Assembly (NCBI RefSeq): GCF_014651595.1
Contig: NZ_BMXE01000001.1
Span: 124,001 to 188,000 of the forward strand
DNA length: 64,000 nucleotides
DNA from: Pseudovibrio japonicus
GTDB lineage: Bacteria > Pseudomonadota > Alphaproteobacteria > Rhizobiales > Stappiaceae
Direction of reading: 5' to 3'
How positions within the stretch are numbered: position 1 is the first letter of the stretch; each line of letters begins with the position of its first letter. Shown here in pieces: positions 44,436 to 53,662 of this stretch. Under the pieces are notes generated by a model. That model made no database searches, was not told the DNA's origin, and saw only the letters and a list, made by a program, of their open reading frames with translations. A program made the translations under genes and the position numbers.

Positions 44436-45298
44436 TCGGCTTGCGCCCCTAGCTTTTTGGATTGATCCGCCAGTTTTGTGATCGCTTCGGTCACAAATGG
44501 CAGTCCGCAGATGGTGTATTTGTCTTCCACCAGTACCCGGCCACTGTTGCCAAGTGTATGCGTCAGCGCTGGGTGAGCTAGCAGTTCAAAGGCGAGTGCA
44601 GGTTTGTCGGAGAACTTTGTTCCTTCAACAAGCAACTGAGGAGCTTCCAGAACCAGCAGCTCCAGCGGAAGTTTGCTTGTGCCCTTCAGGCCGAGATTGC
44701 TGGCAATATTCTGCAGGCCAGCGGTCGTAATCACCTCGTGCACGAGGCTACCGTCTCCTGCCGTATAACCGTTGGCGTAGTAGACCCCTGCCCTCGGTTT
44801 CTCATTGGGCTGCGCTTCTATCCGGCGCTGCACGTCGGCTTCAAACTGACTTGCGATTTTTTCGGCCTTTTGCTGTGTGCCCAAGACTTTACCAAGGCGG
44901 CGAAGCTCTCTGGCGATATCCGGGATGGTGCGCACCGGGGGGACCTGAACAACCTCAATCCCAAGCCCGCGCAGCATCTGCACTGTGGTCTGGTTTGTGT
45001 AGGTCCCCGCGATCACCAGATCCGGGTTCATGATGTAGATCTCTTCTGCGCCGCCGAAGTTGACTGGATAGGACTTGGCCTGCTCGCTCATAACTGACAG
45101 GTTTGGGTCCGATGCCAGTTTGGAAACTGAAAGGAGTTGCCCTTCTTGCGCAAGCAGCATGGAGAACTGGTCGGTGCACAGGTTCATGGAGACGACCCGT
45201 TTAGGACTATTCCTCACATCTGCGTGTGTGACAGCTGGACTGATTGCCAGCGCCATCAGCGCAACAATCTGCATGAGCTTTTTGATCTTATTTCGCAT
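44432..45298 (-). CDS. btuF: Vitamin B12 ABC transporter, periplasmic binding protein
   Basis: A 288-residue exported cluster-A-II binding protein. The signal peptide runs MRNKIKKLMQIVALMALAIS to THA (about residue 26). The mature protein starts with KRVVSMNLCTDQFSMLLAQE, then IYIMNPDLVIAGTYTNQTTV, as in BtuF-like proteins. It delivers corrinoid from BtuB to BtuCD. The start has AGAGGTCTAA upstream. It is 99 nt after btuB, and a hairpin in that gap may reduce its expression. Confidence 0.9.
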   Translation of the reverse strand: MRNKIKKLMQIVALMALAISPAVTHADVRNSPKRVVSMNLCTDQFSMLLAQEGQLLSVSKLASDPNLSVMSEQAKSYPVNFGGAEEIYIMNPDLVIAGTYTNQTTVQMLRGLGIEVVQVPPVRTIPDIARELRRLGKVLGTQQKAEKIASQFEADVQRRIEAQPNEKPRAGVYYANGYTAGDGSLVHEVITTAGLQNIASNLGLKGTSKLPLELLVLEAPQLLVEGTKFSDKPALAFELLAHPALTHTLGNSGRVLVEDKYTICGLPFVTEAITKLADQSKKLGAQAE

Positions 45299-45363
45299 TT
45301 AGACCTCTTGAGAGGCGAGAGCACTTGGCGGCGCATTACTGAAGCGGATTTTGCAGCAAAACG

Positions 45364-45391
45364 ATGCCGCTCAGCTGTGACCGAGCGGCAT
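45364..45391 (-). terminator. Intercistronic hairpin between btuB and btuF
   Basis: ATGCCGCTC pairs perfectly with GAGCGGCAT across a 10-nt loop. On the minus strand it is followed by CGTTTTGC, a short T-run. It lies 7 nt after the btuB stop and could attenuate or protect the btuB message. Confidence 0.6.
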
Positions 45392-45397
45392 ACTTAA

Positions 45398-47212
45398 TCA
45401 AAAACTTGCGGTCAGACCAGCGTAAACGGAGAGGCCCGGCGTCTGATAGTCCCTGATCCGCTCATAATCCTGATCAAGCAGGTTTTCACCGCGGACATAG
45501 AGCGTCAAATTCTCGTTGTACTGATAAGCCGCTTTTGCATTGACTAGAACGAAGTCGTCAAGCTCACCTACATCCTCAATACCAGAAACGTAGCTGCTGT
45601 TGAGGTTAAGTGAGAGCACATCCACCGGCTTGTAGGTAACACCGACATTTACATCATGCAGCGGCACGCGTTTCAGGCGCTTTTTGTCTGGTCCGACAGC
45701 CCATGTATAGGTGTAGGCACCGTTGAAGCTCAGATTGGTTAGCGCATCCCAGTTTACAGAAAGCTCTGCGCCTTGGCTGCGGGATAGGCCGTCGATTTGT
45801 TCGTACTTATAGGTAGTAGGATCGTTTAGGATTAGATCCTCAGTTAGGATTTGAAAATAGTTTACGGAAAGTCTGAGTTTATCAGCGAAGAGGTTCTGAT
45901 CGATACCAACATCATAGCTTAGGCTGGTTTCTGGCTCAAAGTCCGGATTTCCAGCATAACTGTCATAAAGCTCGTAGGAGGATGGCGCTCTGAAGCCATT
46001 TCCGAGGCTTGAACGAATTCGTGTGCCCTGAGAAACCTGATAGGATATGGTACCCCGGCCGGTCAGGTAGTATCCATAGGCATTGTGATGGTCTACCCTC
46101 AGAGCACCACTTACGTTAAGCGGCGCAGTAGGATTCCAAAGCCCTTGAACGAAACCTCCAATAACTTCAATCTCTTTAGACTGACCTTTTACGTTTTCAC
46201 GGCTCCAATCACCACCAAAATTCAATCGGAAGTTCTCGCTGAGATCAAAATCATTCAAAAGCTCAAGTTTGGTGCGGTTACCTTTCGCGGTGTAACCGGT
46301 ATATTCGCGTGTCACATCTGAAAACTGAATGGACGCGTCAGTCGTCATACGATCATCAATCCAACTGTAGTTCGCTCCGATCTTTCCGAAGTACTGCTCG
46401 GAATCGGATTTGTTTTTTGCCGCAGGTTCGTCGGTCCCATCATATTCATTTGTAGCCTGCAGGCCACGAGCAGAAAAATAGAAGTTTAGTTCGTCGGTGA
46501 AATCGAAAGAACCTTTTGCGGACAGTGTCATATTGTCATAGCCATCGTCATCCGCCGGACGCCCTTTCGGCGCAACTGCGCTAAAACCATCGGTATGAAA
46601 GCGCTCAACATTCACTGCAATATCAGCTCGATCAGATGCAGCTTTAAAGCCATAAGATGCATTGACTGTGCCGTAACTGCCCCCTTCCAGGGTAGCATTG
46701 TGCTGCACTGTGCCGGGTTCTGCATGTTTGGTAATGATATTGACCACACCAGCAACCGCTTGGCCACCATACAGCGCGCTCTGGGAACCTTTGAGAACCT
46801 CTATGCGCTCCACATCATTGAGCAGCATGTGCTCCAAACGAGCTTCCACCTGAGGAGAACTTGGATCAGAGATGTCAATCCCATCCACCAGAACCTTGGT
46901 GTAGTAGTTATTCATCCCGCGCATGCGCAGTGAACTCACCTTACCTGCGCCACCGCTTTGCGAGAAGGAGATGCCGGGGAGTTTGGTGAGGTATTCGGAG
47001 ACGAAGATGGCACCGTCGTTTTTAAGGTCTTCTTCGGTGACCACGTGTGTTGTGGAACCGACTTTGCCTGCTTCGGTTTCTGTTCTGCTGGCGATGACGA
47101 TGATTTCGCCCAGCTCGGTCTCGTTTGCAGAGGGGGCTATTGTGGAGCCGAGGAGAGCTGAGAGTGCTACGCCGGATTTGAGGGTAGCTGTGAGCCAAGG
47201 TGTGTTACGCAC
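45398..47212 (-). CDS. btuB: TonB-dependent outer-membrane vitamin B12 receptor
   Basis: A 604-residue outer-membrane receptor. A signal peptide (about 1-28) is followed by the TonB-box-like stretch GEIIVIASRTETEAG and the plug domain with YLTKLPGISFSQSGG and SLRMRGMNNYYTKVLVDGID. The rest is a beta-barrel ending in VYAGLTASF, with the terminal Phe expected for BAM insertion. The length matches BtuB. The start is GTG with GGTGGA upstream. The cobalamin riboswitch about 190 bp upstream and the BtuFCD genes downstream identify the cargo as a corrinoid. Confidence 0.93.
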   Translation of the reverse strand: MRNTPWLTATLKSGVALSALLGSTIAPSANETELGEIIVIASRTETEAGKVGSTTHVVTEEDLKNDGAIFVSEYLTKLPGISFSQSGGAGKVSSLRMRGMNNYYTKVLVDGIDISDPSSPQVEARLEHMLLNDVERIEVLKGSQSALYGGQAVAGVVNIITKHAEPGTVQHNATLEGGSYGTVNASYGFKAASDRADIAVNVERFHTDGFSAVAPKGRPADDDGYDNMTLSAKGSFDFTDELNFYFSARGLQATNEYDGTDEPAAKNKSDSEQYFGKIGANYSWIDDRMTTDASIQFSDVTREYTGYTAKGNRTKLELLNDFDLSENFRLNFGGDWSRENVKGQSKEIEVIGGFVQGLWNPTAPLNVSGALRVDHHNAYGYYLTGRGTISYQVSQGTRIRSSLGNGFRAPSSYELYDSYAGNPDFEPETSLSYDVGIDQNLFADKLRLSVNYFQILTEDLILNDPTTYKYEQIDGLSRSQGAELSVNWDALTNLSFNGAYTYTWAVGPDKKRLKRVPLHDVNVGVTYKPVDVLSLNLNSSYVSGIEDVGELDDFVLVNAKAAYQYNENLTLYVRGENLLDQDYERIRDYQTPGLSVYAGLTASF

Positions 47213-47302
47213 GAATTATAGTCCACCATTCACAGCATCTATCTAAGATGCCATGCTGTTGAATGCATTGTGCGCCGTTGGGGAGCTCCTGACTTAGCCG
47301 CT

Positions 47303-47372
47303 TAAGGGGGAAGCCGTTTTACTGCCGTTCAGGCGCACTGTGAATGTCACTTGAACGGAATACCGCCCCTTA
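47303..47372 (-). promoter_or_regulatory. Nested stem-loop between riboswitch and btuB, possible expression platform
   Basis: Outer arms TAAGGGG (47303-47309) and CCCCTTA (47366-47372) enclose CCGTTCA (47325-47331) and TGAACGG (47352-47358). It lies between the B12 box and the btuB start. No T-run follows on the minus strand, so translational or read-through control is more likely than simple termination. Confidence 0.45.
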
Positions 47373-47399
47373 GCACGCCCCGCGCCTTGGGTGAGTGAC

Positions 47400-47590
47400 T
47401 GCATCTGGCAGGTCTCCTGGCTTGCGCGTCCTTACTGGTGCTCCGCCTTCCCAACGCCGCTTTAAGCAACGGCATCAGTGGCATGTGTGGGCAACAACTC
47501 TACGCTTACAGTTGCGGGGGCAGCCACGGCTTATTCAATTGGACCGTGTTCCCTTTTCATTTTCATCGGATCGACAAAAATACCAAATGC
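47400..47590 (-). ncRNA. Cobalamin riboswitch
   Basis: On the minus strand the conserved elements appear in order: AAAAGGGAACACGGT, GCTGCCCCCGCAACTGTAAGC, ATGCCACTG, GGGAAGGCGG and the B12 box AGCCAGGAGACCTGCC (47407-47422). This order is diagnostic of the AdoCbl-binding riboswitch class. It precedes btuB, so B12 excess should shut down receptor and importer synthesis. Outer boundaries are approximate. Confidence 0.93.
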
Positions 47591-47768
47591 ATGGCTATTG
47601 ATCAGATTTAAGGGGCTTCCGTCAACAGCCTAAGGCGGGAAGCGGGTCAGGATTTTGGGAATTTCTGATGTAACTCACAGGAATTGCAGATGAGCAACAT
47701 ACTACCAGATCTAGTGGCGCGGCCTTTTATGGCCGCACCTACTTGTGCCCGCTCAATCGAAGCTGCAC

Positions 47769-48662
47769 CTAGCTTGTGAAAATGAGTGAGCAACCAACGA
47801 TAACGAGGAAGGCACCAACCCATGCTCCTATGGCCGGGAACTCTTTGGTCTGCCACCAAAGAACCGGCAGCAAGATAACGGGCGTGGTTGCTGACAGCGT
47901 TGAAACGATTCCAACTTCACCTCCGCTGAGGGCAAAGAGGATCAGAGTCATGCCAACGCCCATGCCCAGCATTCCTGAGAACGCCGCCCTTGCAGCGATT
48001 TCTTTGGTGATTGGGTTTGCCAGTTTGAATGGGCGCCCAGGCAGATAAAACAACACAAGCAACCCAACGGCAGCAATGGAACAGCGCATCAGGGAGATGG
48101 CTACGGGATCTGCTCCGCTTTCCATCACCGGACGAATGATAATAGACCCGACCGACTGTGAGAGTGCAGCCAATGTCCCAAATAGAACTCCGACAGCAAC
48201 AGGCCCTCTGATCTGCTCCCATCTGTGGAGCTGCGTTTTACGTTTGCCAAATGCGATGGCGAGAATAACACCTGTCAAAACACTCGCGATGCCAAGCACA
48301 GCCTGAAGCGATAGCTCCTCTGAGAGAAACAGCCAGCCGAGAAGCGCAGACATAGGGGCGTTCATAGAAAACAGAATGGCGGTGCGGCGCGGTCCCATGC
48401 GGTTGAGGGTGAGAAACAGCAGGGTGTCCCCCATGAAAATTCCGACAAACCCTGACAAGAAAATGAGGGATGCATGGTCTGAGTCAACCGTACTCCAAGT
48501 ACCTGCTGCGAAGACATAGATGCCCAGAAACAGCACAACAAACAACATGCGCACGCAGTTGAAGCCGATGGCTCCCAGATGCGCAGCGGGTTTTGCAGAA
48601 ATGAGGCCGCCGATGGCCCAGGTGGCAGCTGCACCGAGCGCGGCAAATTCGAATAAATACAT
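47769..48662 (-). CDS. DMT-superfamily (EamA) transporter
   Basis: A 297-residue membrane protein with ten predicted spans in two EamA repeats, starting MYLFEFAALGAAATWAIGGL. Internal landmarks are LSGFVGIFMGDTLLFLTLNR and SAPMSALLGWLFLSEELSLQ-like helices (NAPMSALLGWLFLSEELS). Members export amino acids or other small metabolites. No neighbour indicates the substrate. The ribosome binding site is weak (TAGG about 10 bases upstream). Confidence 0.85.
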   Translation of the reverse strand: MYLFEFAALGAAATWAIGGLISAKPAAHLGAIGFNCVRMLFVVLFLGIYVFAAGTWSTVDSDHASLIFLSGFVGIFMGDTLLFLTLNRMGPRRTAILFSMNAPMSALLGWLFLSEELSLQAVLGIASVLTGVILAIAFGKRKTQLHRWEQIRGPVAVGVLFGTLAALSQSVGSIIIRPVMESGADPVAISLMRCSIAAVGLLVLFYLPGRPFKLANPITKEIAARAAFSGMLGMGVGMTLILFALSGGEVGIVSTLSATTPVILLPVLWWQTKEFPAIGAWVGAFLVIVGCSLIFTS

Positions 48663-48992
48663 GGGGTGGCCTATGCATGCAGACTACGGCATTGGCGTAG
48701 AAAGATTATGAAACCCGAAAAGATCTACTTCTCTTGTGTGTGCTGCGCAAGCTCAGTGTGGTGATATCTGGAACGGACCAACAGGTAATCACGCAATAAT
48801 GTTTCCCGTTTCAGTCACAGATCACAACCAGCGTTAACTAAGTTTTCTTCAGGTGACCCCGCGCAACCTTGAACTTTTTACGCGCAGTCGGTAGATCTTC
48901 AACGGGAAGAATGTATTACTGCCCCTGCCTGATTTGCGTTTCGGCGCTCCTATCGGCTCATTTTATTAGGTGTTCCAATCTGGAGGTTTTCC
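48663..48992. other. Intergenic promoter region between EamA gene and fhs
   Basis: 330 bp between divergent genes. No gene, strong hairpin or recognised riboswitch was seen. It must contain promoters for both genes. A strong GGAGG site is present just before fhs. Confidence 0.6.
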
Positions 48993-50660
48993 ATGAATGA
49001 TATTGAAATCGCCCGCGCAGCAAATATGATTCCTATTGCGCGTGTTGCTCAAAATCTGGAGATCCCCGAGAACGCTCTTGAACCGTATGGCCGGTTTAAA
49101 GCCAAGGTCAATCTGGATGAGATGCCAGAACTGGCAAACAAGCCTAACGGGAAACTCATTCTTGTAACAGCAGTCTCCCCTACCCCGGCTGGTGAAGGTA
49201 AAACCACAACTACTGTGGGACTGGCTGATGCGCTTAACCGGATCGGCCTGAAAACCACCATCTGTTTGCGGGAACCTTCGCTCGGTCCATGCTTTGGCAT
49301 GAAGGGCGGTGCTGCCGGGGGCGGTTTTGCGCAGGTGGTGCCCATGGAGGACATCAACCTTCATTTCACAGGTGATCTACATGCGATCACTTCAGCGCAT
49401 AACCTGCTCTCTGCCATGATCGATAACCATATCTATTGGGGTAATGAAGAGAACATCGATCAGCGGCGCATTGTGTGGCGCCGCGTTGTTGACATCAATG
49501 ATCGGTCGCTCCGGTCCATAACAACAGGGCTTGGCGGTGTGCGCAATGGCTTCCCAAGCGAATCTGGCTTTGACATAACAGTTGCTTCCGAAGTGATGGC
49601 AGTACTTTGCCTTGCGCAGGACCTGCAGGACCTTCAGGATCGTCTTGGCCGTTTGCTGATCGCTTATCGTAAAGACAAGACCCCGGTTTATTGCCGTGAC
49701 CTGAAGGCTGACGGCGCAATGATCGCGCTTTTGAAAGATGCATTCCGGCCAAATCTGGTGCAGACACTGGAGAACAATCCCGCCTTTATTCATGGGGGGC
49801 CGTTCGCCAATATTGCTCATGGTTGCAACTCGGTGATTGCTACGAAGACAGCGCTACGTCTCTCCGATTATGTGGTGACGGAAGCTGGCTTTGGGGCTGA
49901 CCTTGGGGCACAAAAGTTCTTTGATATCAAATGCCGCCAAGCTGGATTAACGCCAGATGCTGTTGTGGTAGTTGCAACGGTGCGAGCGCTGAAAATGCAT
50001 GGCGGTGTTCCCAAGAATGCATTGAGCACAGAGAATATTGGCGCTCTGCAAAAGGGCATGAGCAATCTAAAACGGCACGTGAAGAACTGCCAGCGGTATG
50101 GTGTGCCGGTGATCGTAGCGATCAACCGCTATGGTCCTGATACAAATCAGGAAATTTCGGTGATCGTGCAAGAGATGGAAGCACTTGGCATTCAAACTGT
50201 GCCGTGCACGCACTGGGCGGATGGCTCGAAAGGTACCGAGGAACTGGCGAGTTCAGTTTCGGAGATTCTTCAGACAACCCCGTCAAACTTCAAGCCGCTT
50301 TACAATGATGATCTGGCGCTATGGAAGAAGATCCGCCGAATTTGCAAAAAGATTTATGGAGCCTCAAAAGTCACTTGCGACCAGGCGGTGAAGGATCAAC
50401 TCAAATCCTACGAGGAACAGGGCTATGGACATCTGTCTGTGTGTATGGCCAAGACACCTTATTCGTTCTCGACTGATCCGTCCCTACTCGGCGCGCCGTC
50501 TGACTACAGCATACATGTACGTGCGGTTCGTCTTTCTGCCGGAGCCGGTTTTATCGTTGCACTGACTGGGGACATTATGGTGATGCCGGGCCTGCCGCGT
50601 CATCCGGCGGCAGAAACGATCGGGGTTGATACAAACGGACAGATTGAAGGCTTATTCTAG
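48993..50660 (+). CDS. fhs: Formate-tetrahydrofolate ligase
   Basis: A 555-residue ATP-dependent enzyme that makes 10-formyltetrahydrofolate from formate, feeding one-carbon metabolism. The P-loop-like segment [18 protein letters not shown] (about residues 65-82) and [19 protein letters not shown] are strongly conserved, and the C-terminal end has [20 protein letters not shown]. It is monocistronic with its own promoter region. The stop codon overlaps the stop of the convergent gene (CTAG at 50657-50660). Confidence 0.96.
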   Translation: MNDIEIARAANMIPIARVAQNLEIPENALEPYGRFKAKVNLDEMPELANKPNGKLILVTAVSPTPAGEGKTTTTVGLADALNRIGLKTTICLREPSLGPCFGMKGGAAGGGFAQVVPMEDINLHFTGDLHAITSAHNLLSAMIDNHIYWGNEENIDQRRIVWRRVVDINDRSLRSITTGLGGVRNGFPSESGFDITVASEVMAVLCLAQDLQDLQDRLGRLLIAYRKDKTPVYCRDLKADGAMIALLKDAFRPNLVQTLENNPAFIHGGPFANIAHGCNSVIATKTALRLSDYVVTEAGFGADLGAQKFFDIKCRQAGLTPDAVVVVATVRALKMHGGVPKNALSTENIGALQKGMSNLKRHVKNCQRYGVPVIVAINRYGPDTNQEISVIVQEMEALGIQTVPCTHWADGSKGTEELASSVSEILQTTPSNFKPLYNDDLALWKKIRRICKKIYGASKVTCDQAVKDQLKSYEEQGYGHLSVCMAKTPYSFSTDPSLLGAPSDYSIHVRAVRLSAGAGFIVALTGDIMVMPGLPRHPAAETIGVDTNGQIEGLF

Positions 50661-51781
50661 TCGACATCCGACCGATTTGGACCGCGGCGGAACCGGTCCA
50701 GGTACACCGTTGTTTGCAGATCCTCGCGGTCATAATCGCGGTAATGCCCAAACTTAAAGTATTGGGTGTTGCCGGCGAATTTATCGTTGCCGATAAAGCC
50801 GGTCACGCGAGCGATAAATCTGCCATTTGCCCAGATTTCAATTAGGCCGTGGCCTTCGCGGCTGCCCTGCACCCGGTAGCGCATATCGACCCAGTCTTCA
50901 GTTGGATTAGGCAGGACCGGGTCTTCTGACAGTTCAATCTGAATGCCCTGATACTCAGAATAGGTTTGCGGATCTGTCAGGAACGGGAACTTTGAGGTGT
51001 CCTGGGTTTCAATAGCTATCTTCAGCTCATCCAGTGTTAACCCGCTCCCCAGGAACTCATCGGAAGTGCGACTAGAATCCTCTCGGCTGCGAAAGACCTG
51101 ACGGTCTAGGCTGAGCAGCTGCTGGAGCTCACGCGAGAAGCCTTGAAAGTCCTGCTGATAACTCCCTTTTGCCTGCGCGACGATCTTGCGTATGTCATTG
51201 TGCTGGACAGTTATATGGAACACGCCATTGTCGAACCGTTGCGCCAGAAATGGACTACCGCCAGTCTCCTCTTTCCACTGACCGATTACCCAGCGCGTTG
51301 ACCCGGCTGGCCACACCGTACCGTCAATCTTGAAGCTGAAGGAGTACCAGACTTCATCGCCGAAGTTGCAGCGCTGTTGTCGTGCCTCCCAAAGCTCATT
51401 CTTCAGATGACCTTGTTCATCCAGCTCGTCATTCCCATAGACAGTGATTGCGAGTGCCTGCCCGCCGTCGCGCACAATCTGGTTCTCAATCTGGAAGTTC
51501 TCCGGTTTATTCATGCGATGAAGGTCCCAGTTGCGTGCACTGGGATATTCATCAAAGTTGTCAATGATTACAGAACATGCTTCCTGCTGCATTTCATCGA
51601 CATGGACAGTTCCGTCTTCTTGGGGCGTGACGATCACATCAATATTATCTGAAGGTTGTTCAGGCGGGATTGCGTCTTGCGCGGCCGCCAAATACGGCAC
51701 TGCCAACAAGCAACCGCCCGCAATTGCAGGGATGAACAAGCCATATTTTCTATAGGTGTCGCGCAGACCAAAACCCGGCAT
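50657..51781 (-). CDS. Exported polysaccharide-lyase-like protein (heparin lyase I family fold)
   Basis: A 374-residue protein. A signal peptide with a positive start ([20 protein letters not shown], cleavage near LAAAQ) is followed by a beta-jelly-roll region. [60 protein letters not shown] and [14 protein letters not shown] recall the heparin-lyase-I-like polysaccharide lyase family. A family member would cleave acidic glycans in the periplasm or outside the cell; activity here is untested. A region of about 80 residues in the middle looks like an insertion. The start at 51781 has GGGAG upstream. Confidence 0.7.
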   Translation of the reverse strand: MPGFGLRDTYRKYGLFIPAIAGGCLLAVPYLAAAQDAIPPEQPSDNIDVIVTPQEDGTVHVDEMQQEACSVIIDNFDEYPSARNWDLHRMNKPENFQIENQIVRDGGQALAITVYGNDELDEQGHLKNELWEARQQRCNFGDEVWYSFSFKIDGTVWPAGSTRWVIGQWKEETGGSPFLAQRFDNGVFHITVQHNDIRKIVAQAKGSYQQDFQGFSRELQQLLSLDRQVFRSREDSSRTSDEFLGSGLTLDELKIAIETQDTSKFPFLTDPQTYSEYQGIQIELSEDPVLPNPTEDWVDMRYRVQGSREGHGLIEIWANGRFIARVTGFIGNDKFAGNTQYFKFGHYRDYDREDLQTTVYLDRFRRGPNRSDVD

Positions 51782-51896
51782 ATGCACTCCCAAAAGCTCA
51801 GTGCTGGATCGTTAACAGTCACTCATAATCTAAAGAAAAGATATTGCCGCGTTCACAAGAGATTTCGGTGGTTTTTCGAAGGATTTTACGGAAGCG

Positions 51897-52430
51897 TTAC
51901 AATCCTCGTGCATAGAGGATGTCTTCTGCTTCTTCCAGTGACATATCTATTATCTTTTGCGCAAGCGCGAATGGAAAACCGGCCCGTACGAGACTGCCCA
52001 GCTCTTTGTCGTGGCGTTCTTCTTTTGGTTTTGTTCGCCATGGTCCAAGGCGCCTGCGCTTGGCATACGAGACTGCGGCGCGCTGGTCATCATGCGCCTC
52101 GTCCTCGAAGGCTGTTTGGATATGTTTACCCGACACGCCCTTTGAGCTCAGCTCCATCTTGATGCGGGACCTAGATTTTCCCTTGACCGTGCCTGTTCGT
52201 ATTTTGCTTTGGGCAAATCTCAGGTCATCGACGAACCTGTGATCTCGGCAGAAGGTGACCACAGGTTCAATCAAGTCATAGTACTGGTCGGGCTCTTCAT
52301 CTGCTTCTCTCGCACGCCGGTCGATTTTTCGTTTCAGGACACGGCGGAGGCTATCCTCCGATGCACTGTATTTATTAAGATAGTGCAGCGCTGCCCGGCG
52401 CAGATATTCAGATGATACTTTTTTGCCCAC
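51897..52430 (-). CDS. recX: Regulatory protein RecX
   Basis: A 177-residue helical protein of the RecX family, which modulates RecA filaments. It starts EYLRRAALHYLNKYSASEDS, and the core IRTGTVKGKSRSRIKMELSS, KGVSGKHIQTAFEDEAHDD and ALVRAGFPFALAQKII-like helices (SLVRAGFPFALAQKII) fit the three-repeat helical layout. Alphaproteobacterial RecX genes are often away from recA, as here. The start is GTG, with GAGG close upstream. Confidence 0.85.
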   Translation of the reverse strand: MGKKVSSEYLRRAALHYLNKYSASEDSLRRVLKRKIDRRAREADEEPDQYYDLIEPVVTFCRDHRFVDDLRFAQSKIRTGTVKGKSRSRIKMELSSKGVSGKHIQTAFEDEAHDDQRAAVSYAKRRRLGPWRTKPKEERHDKELGSLVRAGFPFALAQKIIDMSLEEAEDILYARGL

Positions 52431-52483
52431 GTAACCTCATCTCCAAAACACTAGAAATGAGCTATCACATATTGAGCGGTGGT

Positions 52484-53296
52484 TTAGCCCACGAATGAAC
52501 GTTCAACAACAAAATCACTCGGGTTGTTGTTTGCACCCTCGGTAAATCCGCGCTGTTCCAACAACGACTTTGTATCATTAATCATATGCATTGACCCACA
52601 AATCATAGCACGGTCTTCGTTCACATTGATCGGTGGGACCCCAAGATCATCAAAGAGCTTTCCACTCTCAATCAGGTGGGTAATGCGCCCCTCCCGCTCG
52701 AAACGCTCACGGGTTACAGAGTTATAAAGATGGAGCTTACCAGCTGCGACCTCGCCAATCAGTGGGTCGCTGGAGATATCAGCGACCAACTCTTCGCCGT
52801 ACCGCAGTTCTGCTATCTCACGCGTGGTGTGCGTCAGGATCACCTCATCAAATTTCTCATAGGTTTCCGGATCACGGATCAGGCTGGCAAAAGGTGCAAT
52901 TCCGGTACCGGATGAGAACATGTAAAGACGCTTTGCCGGAGAAAGAGCATCAAGCACGAGCGTACCGGTGGACTTCTTCTTCAGAAGGATTTGGTCTCCT
53001 TCCCTGACCTTTTGCAGATGCTGGGTCAAAGGACCGTTGGGAACCTTGATCGAGAAGAATTCCAACTCCTCATCCCAGGATGGGCTTGCAATGGAATAGG
53101 CTCTAAACAGTGGCTTGCCGTCGATCATCAAACCGATCATCACAAACTCGCCGGAGCGGAACCTGAAGCTTGCAGGACGTGTGATTTTGAACCGGAAAAG
53201 GCGGTCAGTGAAATGGGTCACTTCCGTTACTGTTTCTACAAAGACATTTGCAGGAACTGCGCTCTCCAATTCCGCACCCTTTATGATCTGGTTCAT
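52484..53296 (-). CDS. fpr: Ferredoxin/flavodoxin-NADP reductase
   Basis: A 270-residue FAD enzyme that passes electrons between NADPH and ferredoxin or flavodoxin. The FAD-binding motif is RAYSIASPSWDEELEFFSIK (about residues 62-81), the NADP-binding P-loop-like segment is MFSSGTGIAPFASLIRDP, and the C-terminal ERSFVG is typical of the bacterial subclass. The ATG at 53296 (MNQIIKGAEL) has GGAGCAAGG upstream; a start 11 codons earlier is less likely. In this genome it could supply IorAB or other iron-sulphur enzymes; that is speculation. Confidence 0.93.
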   Translation of the reverse strand: MNQIIKGAELESAVPANVFVETVTEVTHFTDRLFRFKITRPASFRFRSGEFVMIGLMIDGKPLFRAYSIASPSWDEELEFFSIKVPNGPLTQHLQKVREGDQILLKKKSTGTLVLDALSPAKRLYMFSSGTGIAPFASLIRDPETYEKFDEVILTHTTREIAELRYGEELVADISSDPLIGEVAAGKLHLYNSVTRERFEREGRITHLIESGKLFDDLGVPPINVNEDRAMICGSMHMINDTKSLLEQRGFTEGANNNPSDFVVERSFVG

Positions 53297-53662
53297 CGTT
53301 AGCCTTGCTCCGATTAATGAGGTTGGCAAAGGCTAACCTAAGCAGAGGGCTGTGCTGAGGCACATGCAGCTAATTAACCTCGTCGGAGTGAATATTTCTT
53401 TTCCAGTTGCATTATTCCATAGAATCCTTTCTCCCTGCCCTCTTTTCAGAGCTACTGGAGCGTTGGTAGGTTATTCTGTGATGGAGGGAACGAACGGTTC
53501 AGATCGCGCCACCCATTTTATTATGGAATAATTATTTATTATGTCGATTACTTTGACAATATCGTGCGATGGCGCGCGATATGTGCCCATGACGAAACGT
53601 CAATCAGCACGCATCGTTACGATTGAATTGAGTTGAGTTGAGAACGGTTAGGCAGAGCAGCC
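53297..53662. other. Intergenic region upstream of fpr with a 5-bp tandem repeat
   Basis: 366 bp without a gene; it holds the fpr promoter. At 53623-53642 four 5-bp units occur in tandem (TTGAA then three TTGAG), just after the EAL gene's stop region. No clear terminator was found. Confidence 0.55.
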
